A stretch of DNA of 64,000 nucleotides from the NCBI GenBank assembly GCA_022496205.1, contig WTXD01000070.1, positions 59,275 to 123,274 of the forward strand. The letters are read 5' to 3'. The notes beneath the pieces were generated by a model. The model saw only the letters and a list, made by a program, of their open reading frames with translations. It was not told where the DNA came from and did not search any database. Numbering within the stretch: the stretch's first letter is position 1; each line of letters opens with the position of its first letter. Source of the stretch: Gloeopeniophorella convolvens (taxonomy: Eukaryota; Basidiomycota; Agaricomycetes; Russulales). Shown in pieces: positions 45,346 to 55,543 of the stretch. Position numbers and translations under genes: made by a program.

Positions 45346-45570
45346 ACTGAGTCTACATAGCGATCAGACCCTGCCGCGTGCCAGTCCACTGAGTGATGAC
45401 ACGGATGCTTTATGTCATGTCCGATGTCCGGCTCATTTAGGTTGCCGATCTCACGCGTTTTAGTTCTAAGTCGTTTGCATGCATATATAGTACGATACAC
45501 AACGCAGACGAGCACAGTACAGAATGGAAACCACGTATAGTACAATACATGTGGGGTGCTCAAAAGGGAC

Positions 45571-48280
45571 TCAGGTGTCAAGGATCGATACGATCTCTCC
45601 CCAAGTGTAATAAATTATACGATTATGAAGCGGGAAAGACTCATCGAAGATCACAGTGTAGAAGCGCATTGACGGGCCATCTGCGACCTCTTCCACCTTA
45701 CCTACCCACCCAAACCACGTTCCATGCACGACGATAACTTGATCACCTACCCCAGGCTCCCATGGCACTAGGGTTCGCGGGTCGACTGCGACCTGGCGCG
45801 CTACTTTGCGTCGCACGATGTTTACGACCACTTCTCCTGGACCCGGCTCGATCGTTCTCTTCGACAACACCACCGTTTTTGCTGACTGGCCGATCTGGGT
45901 TTTGGTGCCGTTTGGATCGCGCAGAGACAGCGCCAGTCGCTTGTTCGTCATCACTTCACGGACTTTGGCATGGTGGATCCAGTGATCTTCCGCTGTCGAA
46001 GCATGAGAGCCGCACTTATATTATGGACAAGCAGACGCAAACCTCGCTCGTACACCCGCTCGCGAATCTCCCATGCGCTCCCAGCATGAGATGGTCCTGG
46101 CTCGGGAGGGGGTGTCGCAGCGCTGCGCGATGCACCCGGTTCTGGTGGTGGTGTCGCCGAACGACCCGGTGGTGGAGACGCGCGAGTCCGAGGGGCGTGT
46201 GGTCCCAGTGTGGGCCTATATTATCCGGATTTAACACACCTCTAGGATGAAGGCTGTCGTCACTTACCTCATGAAAACATGGTCCCATAGTATGAAGTGC
46301 TCCTGGGTAGCAGAGTTGGTGGCGTAGTCCGAGTGAAACTGCACCATTGCACCGTCTTCTGAGCAACTTTTGACCGTTCCCACGTGGCCCTTGCGCGGTA
46401 CTTTGCCTACAACGATCATCTCTTTGCCTACACGTTCTGGCCAGTGGAGCCCAAGGACCGGCGCTGACTTGTTTTGAACTGCAGCAAAGCGCACATCTTC
46501 GAAGTCGAGATCATACTGTACGATAGATAAGATGCGGCGCCATACAGGCTGACCACTGGCACTCACCACATCTTTTGTGTGCTCCTCTTCAACCCGTACT
46601 TTGTCGTCCAGGGGGCTCGCAATGACGACCCCACGCTTGAGGATCGACGATCCGAACTCCACCCAGGATCCAATACTTATGGGGTGCGAGCGCACCGCGG
46701 GATCGTGTTTTTCGACTTCATACGTCCGGGTCGCTATCTGCATCCCATGCATGAGCGTGTTATCACGATGAAGCACGCTTTTTACCTCTGAAAGAGTTTG
46801 GATCTCCAAATACACTAGCGAGTGATCGTCGTAGTTCACCTGGACGACGGTGCCTGCTGAGCTTGACCACCGGTCCTTGACATTGTCCCCAACAGCCATA
46901 TGTGGGAAGAGATCCCTCTTCGGCACTGAGTCGTAACGCTCAGAGTTGCCAGCGTCGCGCTGCACGACGAGCGACACTTCCGAGGCCGCCGCTCGGGAGA
47001 CCTGCCCAACAACGCCTTTCAGCGACCCAAACAATCCTATGACGCGCGTTCCAGATTCGATAGCGTCCTGTACGGAACAATCAGCCATGGTCTGAACGAG
47101 TCGCGTGAGCGCATGTCTCGAGACTGCGCAAAAAGGTGAAAGTCGATAGGGACTGTATCCTCGCGCACGGCGTGGGAGATGGGTAATGGCCATAGCGCCA
47201 ATCCGCATTCAAAGCCCAGCCCAATGCGGTCTCCGTCGATGCTGAAGAAGTCGAATCGCCCTTGGCCAAAAGACTTGACGCGGCTCGAGCCCCATTCGTG
47301 GACGACGTCTGATTCCGTCCAGAGACGAGCTGGCGGCCGCTCTGGTCTTTTCCTCTTCGAAGACCTGCCTCGGGCCGGCCAATACTTGTGCGCGTTGGCA
47401 GCCTCGGTACGAACACGATGACGAGGTTCTCGTTCACGGGCCGGATGTCATTGCAGACGAATCCTACATCCCCGCGATACGGGCCACACAACGCGCGGAC
47501 CCATTGGCCTGGCCGGGGAGTTGAAGCCGTTGGGCTCCGGCGTTGAAATAGCTGTACACGCCACTCGAGCTCAATGAGGCGCGGTGCAACGTCCTGGCGT
47601 ACGGTGGTAAGGCCGTCAACGGCGCGGCGGGCGTCCGGCAGCGTGGGGGCCTCGATGAATATGTAGCCCGCGATGCAATCGCGGCTGAACGCGTGATTGA
47701 TCCGCGGCGGCGCGTGTTCTGTGGGAGTGAGGCATCGACGTGCGATCTGATAGACCAGGTCGCGCTCGAAACCTCGCTTGAAGTTCGGAGGGTTGTGCAT
47801 GGATTGAGCGCATGCAAACATGAATAAGGATTCGCTTTACCTTGACTTGGAAGCACCAAATGCCAGGGTCGGTTTCGAGAGGTACGTGGGCCAGGAGGTC
47901 GAACTCGCTTTCGCGGGGTAGTCGGGGAAGGGCTCGGGGCGTTCGGTGAGGGACTCGGGGTTGGGCTCGCGAGGCGGTATATCTGCTCGCTTGCTGTTCA
48001 AGTTCGGCCGCTTCGAGCGCACGCGCCTCGTGAGTAGGGAGCGAAGGGGATGACCGTTGTTCGAACTTGAAGTCTTGCTCGTCCGTGTCGCTACCAGTGA
48101 GATCGATGAAGAAACCATCTACAAGGTTATCATGATGAACTAGTGGGAGGAAGACAGCAGCTGGAGGCGCACCAAAGCCCCCTCCTCGTCCTCGCTCTCT
48201 TCACGATCGTCCCGGGTGGCGGAAATATCGAGAAAATCCCAGACCTGAGGGTTAGCTCGCTGGGTGATCCATTCAGACAT
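45571..48280 (-). CDS. Divergent Spt5-like transcription elongation protein (NGN + KOW)
   Basis: Spliced gene of roughly 750-800 residues. The start MSEWITQRANPQVWDFLD at 48280 leads to an acidic N-terminus (REESEDEEG, FIDLTGSDTDEQD). PGIWCFQVK then begins an NGN-type domain (FERDLVYQIARRCL, GYIFIEAPTLPDARRAVDGL). KOW modules follow: GQWVRALCGPYRGDVGFVCN, SGTRVIGLFGSLKGVVGQV, VGDNVKDRWSSSAGTVVQVN, GKVPRKGHVGTVKSCSED, and a last GDQVIVVHGTWFGWVGKV. A Pro-rich segment (TPPPEPGASRSAATPPPEPG) precedes the last KOW. The end is ILDT with TAA at 45571. One-base shifts near 48178, 47372 and 47089 (G or C runs) are needed. Much diverged from canonical Spt5, so probably an extra paralogue rather than the essential subunit. 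Role inferred from domains only. Confidence 0.7.
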
Positions 48281-49149
48281 GATTGACAACGTACGGAACT
48301 GATAGGCATGGTGGGGTCGGAAGGGGAACGTCGTCTTGCGGACTGTTTTCGGGTCGTGCCAGCACAGATTAATATACCTGACTATGTGGCGACGCACCTA
48401 TGGTCTGCTGCCCGCCCTGTTGCTGAAAGCCGGGGCCGCAACAGCACCCTACACGCACCTGCCGTACGGCGCGCTCCGAGTTCTCGAGGACGATCGGGAG
48501 GGCGTTCGCGAACTCCACCTGTCTGCTGGACGCCGCGCTGCAAGCATGTTTATCTGAAACCTAGCGGCCAGGCACGCGCATTGCATTCGCACTGGTCATG
48601 CTGACAGCTTTGCACCCCAGCTCAAATGACGATCGCTGGACTGCTTATTCTACGCGATTGATCAAACTATAATTATATACTATGTGGACATGCAGTGGGC
48701 ACACGGCGTCGCTCAGTTGTGTCAAAGCGCATGCACTGGTGCGCGAGGTACGTTCAGATGATGGAAGTGGCGACCAGAGCGATGATGCATGAGTCAACAA
48801 CGTCATACACTTCGCAGGCTACGGTGAGGCAGCTCTCGGTCCGCTTTCCCCGGTTCTTTATATGGTAGCCTCACGTGGCACAGAACCAAGAGCTCGGTTT
48901 GCGACACATGGCGCGCCGGGCCACTCGGCTCCCGGTCCGCCGAACGGAATCTTGAGATCCTATACTCGCAGCACAGAACAGTGTTTTTCAAGACAGTTCA
49001 AATCACGAGCAATGCATTGATCCTCTATATAAGTGATATAAGTACTGCTGTAATACGTAGCTAGGTATTCAGAATATGATGAATAAACATATGATGACAG
49101 TAAGGAACGAGAGAATACTGGTGCGTCCGCGAGTGTTGTCGCATCGACC
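48281..49149. other. Intergenic, no gene seen
   Basis: Short frames without motifs on both strands. Confidence 0.4.
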
Positions 49150-49846
49150 CTAGTGCCTATAGCAGAAGAAGGGTATACCCAGCTCGACGCATGCTGCTTC
49201 CATCGCATTAGGGAGCACCTGCATTATGTCCGACTTGACAGCTGGGGTGGGAGAGAGCGCGCGAGCACGCGAGTCCTGTGCAGCCTCCTCCTGCGCCGGT
49301 GCCGCCGATCTGATGTAGCAGTCGATGTGGTCACATGGGTAGCGGTTCATCAGTTCCACGTCGGTGAGGCTGGCCCAATACGGGGAGTACGGAGGGACGC
49401 TGTCCGCGCGGGGGTGCCACGGTCGATTGACGCGCTCGGGAAACAACTCGACTCCGAAGTACGCCCAGATGAGAGGGCAGGTGATGCGCGCGCGGACGAG
49501 CCGCCGCTTTCCGGGGCTGGAGGAGGCGGGGACGCGGTGACCAAGGAAAGTAAAGACGATCCAGGAGCGACGGATCGTCCAGATCGAGTCGAGGCTACCA
49601 GTGAACGTTTCCGTGATATCTTCGTCGCGCGAGCGCGACCAGTGAATGGATACATTGTCGCCCGCGCCGAGGAAATAGTGAGGGGGGCAGACAAGGCGCC
49701 AGAGACGCACGCCCTTCTCCTTGGGGACGTCGGTCTCAATTCTGACATAGAGCGGGCGCACTTACCTTGGGGACGTCGGCCTCAATGCTGACATGGAGCG
49801 GCACCACTTCGTGCCCCTCCTCCTCCTCGTCCGATGTAGCCGCCAT
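49150..49846 (-). CDS. Unknown protein with a duplication-derived intron
   Basis: Starts MAATSDEEEEGHEVVPLHVS at 49846, only 10 bases from the LTR at 49857. Exon 1 is 81 bases (27 codons). A 46-base intron (49720-49765, GTAAGT..CCAAG) follows, then EKGVRLWRLVCPPHYFLG, SIHWSRSRDEDITETFTGSL, WTIRRSWIVFTFLGHRV, ARITCPLIWAYFGVELFPER, and an end at FFCYRH with TAG at 49150. The protein is about 220 residues, rich in Trp, Tyr and Cys, with no signal peptide or named domain. Splicing is needed because the unspliced frame meets TGA. Its natural promoter has been displaced by, or replaced with, the LTR. Confidence 0.5.
49720..49801. repeat. 46-base-period tandem duplication coinciding with an intron
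   Basis: Copy 1 at 49720-49755 and copy 2 at 49766-49801 match at about 33 of 36 bases; the period is 46. The intron of the gene at 49150-49846 is exactly 46 bases long and spans one full unit, with the AAG|G junction repeated at both ends. Confidence 0.7.
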
Positions 49847-49856
49847 TGACGGCGCG

Positions 49857-50398
49857 TGTCACGGCCTGAGCCGGCGCAAGCGGAGCTGGCGAGGGCTGAG
49901 ACGAGCGAGGTTCGGTAAGTCGGTCTCGATGTGAGCCGGTCCTCGAAGATGCACGCGATGGTGCACGCGATCCTGGATAAGACGTGATGTCTGAAGCTGG
50001 AGGCAATCGGCCTCCGGTACGTCGAGTTCAAAGCTGAAGACCTCGCGATGCTTGGGCGAACAAGTCCCTCACGCGGATTCCCTGGTAACCTCGTCGATTG
50101 ACAAAGGAGAACAGGCTTAAGGCCTTAGAGTACAACTGCTACGCCTTAAGTACTATAGGAGATGTGGTTTACATAACGTCCTAGTATCGAGTCATACCGA
50201 GTCAGAACGGACTCAAGGTGGGTCTCCTAGGTAGAAGTACAATAAGGATCCAATGGCATAAGGGGCGCGTCAAGAAGAGTGAAGGAATCGTATGACGAGT
50301 GAAAGATAAGCGTCCCCGAGTCGTGGAGTCGGAACGGAGTTCGTATCGTACAGTCACGATAAGGAAGAAAAAGAAAATGTATCGTACAGTTCGTGACA
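49857..50398 (-). mobile_element. 3' LTR of the Ty3/Gypsy element
   Basis: 542 bases bounded by the perfect inverted repeat TGTCACG..CGTGACA. Differs from the other LTR (57086-57626) by about four substitutions and one inserted base by eye. On the minus strand it follows the polypurine stretch AAGAGGGACGCAA. Confidence 0.9.
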
Positions 50399-50432
50399 TT
50401 GCGTCCCTCTTACGTCTGAAGTCGCCTCGACT

Positions 50433-51794
50433 TCAGTCCTCGTTCTGCGTACCAAAGTCCACGTCATGATCGCTCGTACCTTCACGTCTCTCTGCTGGTC
50501 CCTGTCTCGCCATACGCCTCGCTAACTGTGTTTCTTCGTCTGCCCAGATCCGACTCGACCAGTGGTGCAAGAGTGGTGTGACACGGTTAGCCGAATGCTG
50601 CCGCGCGTTGTGCACCGCCTGTACACGGGACTCGAGGCAGGCAGCCTCGAGTCGTCGTCGAATTTGGAGGATGCGCATGTTGGCGTCTGCGCGCTTCCTT
50701 TCCAGCTCGTCGATGTCGTACTGGACGCGCTTCCTCTTGCGCATCTCCTGGCCTAAACGAAACGCGTCGGCAGTGAGTCCGTCGTCCCACAGGTCTCGAA
50801 CAATGCTGAGGAGGTGGTTGTCCTGCGCCATGAGTCGGTCCTCGGTCTCTAGGGCGAGGTTGTCGGGCTTTTTGTGCCGGACTGGGGTCGCGTACAACTC
50901 GATGCCCGTGTCCATCTCATCGTACTCGTCCTCGACTGCGACCATGAATGGGCAGGGCACGTCGGTGACCTTCTTTACCCAGGGGGCGATGATGAGTCGT
51001 CCGTCGTACTTCGAACGGATGGTCTCGGAGGTGATAACGTGCTGATCGTTTCGGAAGAAGCCTTCGGAGAGGAGGTCGCGCGGGAGTCGTGGGTTTTTCA
51101 GGCGCAATGCCTGGTAAGCTTGGTCGGCCAGCCGAGTAAGAACGAGCATGAGCTCCTGGCTCAGCTCGGCGATCATACCCTTCCGGTAATCCGTCGTCAG
51201 AGCGTACCAGCGTGTGGCCGAGCAGTCGTCGATGCGTTCGTAGAACCGTTTGGACAACTGGGCCTTCATGTCCGTTAGACGAACTGACTTGAGGTCCCAG
51301 TTGAACCCCGTGTTCTCGAACGTCGCGGTGATGAGATGGTCTAAGTAGTCCTGGTTGCGTCCCTTGACGCGCTTCCTCTCGCTCTCCTCTTCATCCAGGT
51401 CGATGATCGTGTTCCCCACGACAACGTGAGTAGGTCCGACAGGTGTGCCGGTCCTTGGCAGCGTCGAGGCCGGGACGAACTGGGCGAGGATAGTGGCTGA
51501 CCCTTCGACTCGAGGGTTCGTCGGTTCTGCTTCCACTGTCACCGCTTCTACCTTCGGGCTCGAAGGTGTGACAACACTGGCAGAGACTGAGCGGATGGGA
51601 ACCGGCATGGGAATACGTACTCCTTCGGTGACCATGATGGTTTCCTCGAAGAAGGTCGGCGGGGTCGGGGGACGCGAGCTGGCGATGGAGTCGGTGTCGG
51701 TACGGAGATACTCGATGTTCGGGATAGGGCGGGGAGCCGGGGAGCTCGATTCGATGGAGGAAACGGAAGAGACGGTGGTGGGGACTGGAGACAT
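50433..51794 (-). CDS. Accessory ORF-A of the Gypsy element (453 residues)
   Basis: An intact frame between the chromodomain and the 3' LTR. Residues 1-125: Ser/Pro/Thr-rich and probably disordered (SSIESSSPAPRP, RPPTPPTFFEE). Residues 129-136, IIDLDEEE, match the classic SUMO-interaction motif (hydrophobic core plus acids), followed at once by a basic patch (RKRVKGR) like a nuclear localisation signal. Residues 150-320 are a folded-looking helical/beta region (YLDHLITATFENTGFNWDL, PWVKKVTDVPCPFMVAVEDE). Residues 325-390 are a long charged helix (EMRKRKRVQYDIDELERKRA). It ends DFGTQNED. A TATAAG lies about 100 bases upstream of the ATG, so it may have its own mRNA. It sits where env or other extra ORFs sit in some elements, but has no signal peptide or membrane helix. 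No known domain recognised. Confidence 0.75.
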   Translation of the reverse strand: MSPVPTTVSSVSSIESSSPAPRPIPNIEYLRTDTDSIASSRPPTPPTFFEETIMVTEGVRIPMPVPIRSVSASVVTPSSPKVEAVTVEAEPTNPRVEGSATILAQFVPASTLPRTGTPVGPTHVVVGNTIIDLDEEESERKRVKGRNQDYLDHLITATFENTGFNWDLKSVRLTDMKAQLSKRFYERIDDCSATRWYALTTDYRKGMIAELSQELMLVLTRLADQAYQALRLKNPRLPRDLLSEGFFRNDQHVITSETIRSKYDGRLIIAPWVKKVTDVPCPFMVAVEDEYDEMDTGIELYATPVRHKKPDNLALETEDRLMAQDNHLLSIVRDLWDDGLTADAFRLGQEMRKRKRVQYDIDELERKRADANMRILQIRRRLEAACLESRVQAVHNARQHSANRVTPLLHHWSSRIWADEETQLARRMARQGPAERREGTSDHDVDFGTQNED

Positions 51795-51884
51795 GTTAGG
51801 AGTGGGAAGTGGAGACGGGTAAGAGGTCGAATAGAACGTTGTGATTGCTAGAGTGACTGAAGTCGCTGAAGGTAACGATGAAAA

Positions 51885-51900
51885 TTACCCCCCTCTTATA
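51885..51900 (-). promoter_or_regulatory. Internal polypurine tract overlapping a TATA box
   Basis: On the minus strand the sequence reads TATAAGAGGGGGGTAA, just after the pol stop at 51902 and about 90-105 bases before ORF-A. TATAAG is a plausible core promoter for ORF-A. AAGAGGGGGGTAA resembles the tract that precedes LTRs (AAAGCGGGGGTAA before the remnant LTR). Confidence 0.5.
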
Positions 51901-51901
51901 G

Positions 51902-54900
51902 TCAGCGTCGACCACGGCGCTTAGATAGGGTATCGGATGCCGGTCCTGCGGCGTCAGGATGTTCAGTGTGATAGAGGTCCAGCAGGTCGTCTGCGTGAAC
52001 TTCGGACGCCGTGACCCACTCGTTATCCGAGTCTGGGTAGCCCTTCCATTTCACGAGGTACTGCAGCTGACGGCGGAAGAAGCGAGAGTTCTGAATGGAC
52101 TCGACTTCGTACTCTTCTTCTCCTTCGATAAGGTCAGGTGGAGGACGGGGAAAGTTCTCGCCGTGTTCCCGTGTCTCGCGATAAGGAAGAAGGCGGGACA
52201 CGTGAAAGACGTCGTGAATTCTCATCGATGGGGGAGTTCCAGTTGGAATGTCACCGGGGATAGTTTCCGTATGATGCGGAAGGGACCATGGCGTCGAGGG
52301 GCTAGCTTCAGCGTTGGATACGCTGTCGGTAAGTGACTTCCCTCGAGCCATACAAGGTCTCCTTCTGCCAATGTAGGCAGCTGACCACCGGCCTTCCGCT
52401 TCATCATGTCAGCTGTCCATTCTAGGGCTTCTCGCGCCGCAAGGCGGTGACTGCGTAGCAGTTCGAGTCGGTCAGTGATCCGGGGTATCGATGAGGCCGT
52501 TCCTATCGGCCAATCAGAGTGAGGGTGATAGCCCATCAGGGCTTCGAACGGGGAGAGTTTCGTCGCAGAACTCTTCCAGGAGTTGTGCGAGAACTCTGCA
52601 AATGGAAGCCAATCGGCCCAGTCATCCTGTCTGCCGTTCACCCAAAACCGCAGGTATTGTTCGAGCTGCTGGTTAACGCGCTCGGTCTGTCCGTCGGTCT
52701 GGGGGTGATAGGCTGTAGAGATATTTTGGCTAATGCCTAGGCGTCGGCATAGCTCGCGAGTGAAGGAGGATGCAAAACGAGGATCGCGGTCGGAAATGAT
52801 GCGGCGTGGTAGTCCAAATCGACGGTATACGTTGTCCAGATATAGCTTCGCCACTCCTTCGGCTGTGATCGTTTCATTGCAGGGTATGAATACCGCACCC
52901 TTTGTGCAATCGTGGTCAACGACTACGAGGATAGAGTCAAAGCCGCGGGATATCGGGAGTTTGACGATGAAGTCCATCGACACGGTCTGGAACGGACCTG
53001 CATCAGGATCGGCATAGATCGGCATGAGCTCCGGTTTCTGCCGATTGGTTCGGACTTTCAGCGCTTGGCAGTCGGCGCATCCATTAACGTAGTTCTTGAC
53101 GAACTCGTTAAGGCCCGGCCAGTCCCACTGTCGCCGTATTAACTCTTGGGTATTCGTGATGCCGGGGTGTCCGGCGGAAGGGGTGTCATGATGAGCGCGA
53201 ACGATATCGCGCCTGAGTGTTTCATCCGTGTCGGCCGGTATCCAGAGTTGGCCCTTCTCAGTACGCCACCAGCCGTCAGCCTGCTTTTCGCATCCGGGGG
53301 TGCTTTCGTTTTATCGCCCCAGAGTTGGGCTACTCTGGTTCGATCTTCGAGTGACGGGGTTCCGGTTAGGAAGGTGGAATTTATGAAGATGTCGGGAGGA
53401 AGTATGGCTACTTCTTCATGTTCGATGGATCCGTCATCGTGGTCAGGTCGTCGCGAGAGAGCGTCCGCGGGGGTATGGAGTTTTCCAGGGACGTGCTGGA
53501 TAACGAAGTTAAACTCGGCGAGGTCCTCGTGCCATCGCGCCTGGCGGTGTGAGACCTTCCGAGTGTCCTTAAAGAATAATAAGTTACGATGGTCCGTGAG
53601 TATCGTAATCGGGTATTTGGCTCCTGCTAAGTAGTGGCGCCATTCCTTCAGCGCCTTTATAATAGCCAGGAGTTCTCGGTCGTAGACGTCGTATCTTTGT
53701 TCAACAGGTGCGAATGAATGTGAATAGTATGCTATAGGGTGTCGTCGTCCATCGACACCCTTCTGCGAAAGTACTGCGCCACATGCAAAGGAGGAAGCGT
53801 CTGTCTCGAGGAAGAAAGGTTTATCGTGATCGACGTGAATAAGTACGGGGTTAGAAAGGAAAGCGTTTTTCAATCGTTCGTAAGCAAGTTGGCAATCGTC
53901 AGTCCAAATGAAGGGGGTATCGTTCTTCGTAAGAGTATTCAAAGGTCGTGCGATCTTACCGAAGTCTCTGATGAAACGGCGATAGAAGTTTCCGAATCCA
54001 AGGAAAGCTCGTACCTGCTTGACGGTTTTCGGGATGGGCCAATCCCTGATACCGTCAAGCTTCACGGGGTCCATTTCAATCTGATCACCGTTTAGGATCA
54101 TGCCAAGGTAGTCCACCTTTGTACTCTCGAAGGTGCATTTCTCCGGCTTCAGGTAGAGGTCGTTATCGAGTAACTTCTGAAGTACTCTCTCGACCATGCG
54201 TCGGTGAAGATCAATGTCGTCGGGGGTCGCGATGAGGATGTCGTCCATGTAGATGAACACAGACCAGAGTCGATCTCGTCCTTGAACAACTCGTTCATCA
54301 TGGTCTGGAACGTGGACGGGGAATTCGTAAGTCCGAAGTACATGACCATGGGTTCAAAGAAGCCACGATTCGTTTTGAATGCGGCTTTCCACTGGTCGCC
54401 TTCTTTGATGCGGATATTGTTGTATCCCCATCGTACGTCGAACTTCGTGTAGAGTCGGGCAGTCTGGAGTTTATGGAGTATCTCTTCGATGAGCGGAAGA
54501 GGATAGTTGTTCTTTACTGTATAGGTATTCAGCTGTCGGTAATCCTGTACAGGTCGGAGTTTCCCGTCCTTCTTTTTAACAAAGAAGAAGGGAGAGGCGT
54601 ATGGGGAACTAGACGGTCGGATGTATCCCTTCTTCAGATGTTCGTCCAGGAAGGACTCTAACGCCGTCTGCTCTGAAGGGGACAAGGGATATATTTTACA
54701 GGGGAGTGATGGGGGCGCGTCGTCCTTCAGGTCGATGGGATGATCCCATGGTCGCGACTCCGGAAATCTCTGCGCCGCTTCCTCACTAAACACCTTGTCG
54801 AAGCGTCGATAATGCGGGGGAATGGGATCGGGTTTAGTTCTACTTAGATCGAGTGCAGCTTCGGCAAGCTGCTGCGCCTGAGTCACTCGGAAGAGGCGAA

Positions 54901-55543
54901 CCTCGTCGACAAGTTCCGGCGGCGAGCCGAAGTAGATTTCGTCTTCTGCGTCTAGGTTCAGGGGTTCTACTCCTGAGAGGTAGAGCTGGACGTGAGCATA
55001 TGCTTCTTCTTCCCATCCCGCCAGGGAATGGACGTTTGATACACGTGCTCCTGCTCTAAATGTCGTAGGCGTGGGTTTCCACGAAGATGCGTCTGAAGTG
55101 GAAAGGATGATGGGATGGAAGTCGTCTGCTACTCGTCGTTCACCCCATAGAATCGGGGGTTGGAATAGTCGTAGCCAGGGGAATCCGAGGATGATGCGTT
55201 CTCCTCCGATACTGGAAATGTAGAAGCGCTGGGAATGTGATTTTCCTCCAGCTGATACATCGAACTCGGTGTAATGAGTGATATCACCGGACCGGTTTCG
55301 GGTTCCATCTGCGTTTCGAATGATACGAGGATGAGCAAGTCGTTTCACTTGAAGGCCGTGCTGTTTTACGACCTTCCAGTCGATGATATTGTCGGTAGCC
55401 CCGCTGTCGACTAGGGCTTTGTCGTCGATCCTTTTATGTGCACTCCGGATGTAAAGGGGAACTCTGATCGCATTTTCGGCATAGGAGAGTCGTACTAGTA
55501 CATCGGTGCTGAAGACGGCTCGAGTAAGGATCGCTCTACTCAA
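51902..55543 (-). CDS. pol: Pol polyprotein: protease, RT, RNase H, integrase, chromodomain
   Basis: From 55543 downward: aspartic protease (ALVDSGATDNIID); reverse transcriptase (YPLSPSEQTALESFL, FFFVKKKDGKLRPVQDYRQL, NNYPLPLIEEIL, catalytic FIYMDDILIA at 54260); RNase H (FLETDASSFACGAVLSQKG, YDRELLAIIKALKEWRHYL, LTDHRNLLFF, TPADALSRRPD); integrase zinc region (NGCADCQALKV) and DDE core (VSMDFIVKLP, ISDRDPRFASS, YHPQTDGQTERVNQQLEQYL); and a C-terminal chromodomain (YEVESIQNSRFFRRQLQYLV, KWKGYPDSDNEWV) ending SKRRGRR at 51902. One-base contractions near 54260, 53280 and 52232 (C5 for C6) split it into four frames. All catalytic motifs are present. Chromodomain integrases target heterochromatin marks (family knowledge). 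Confidence 0.9.
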
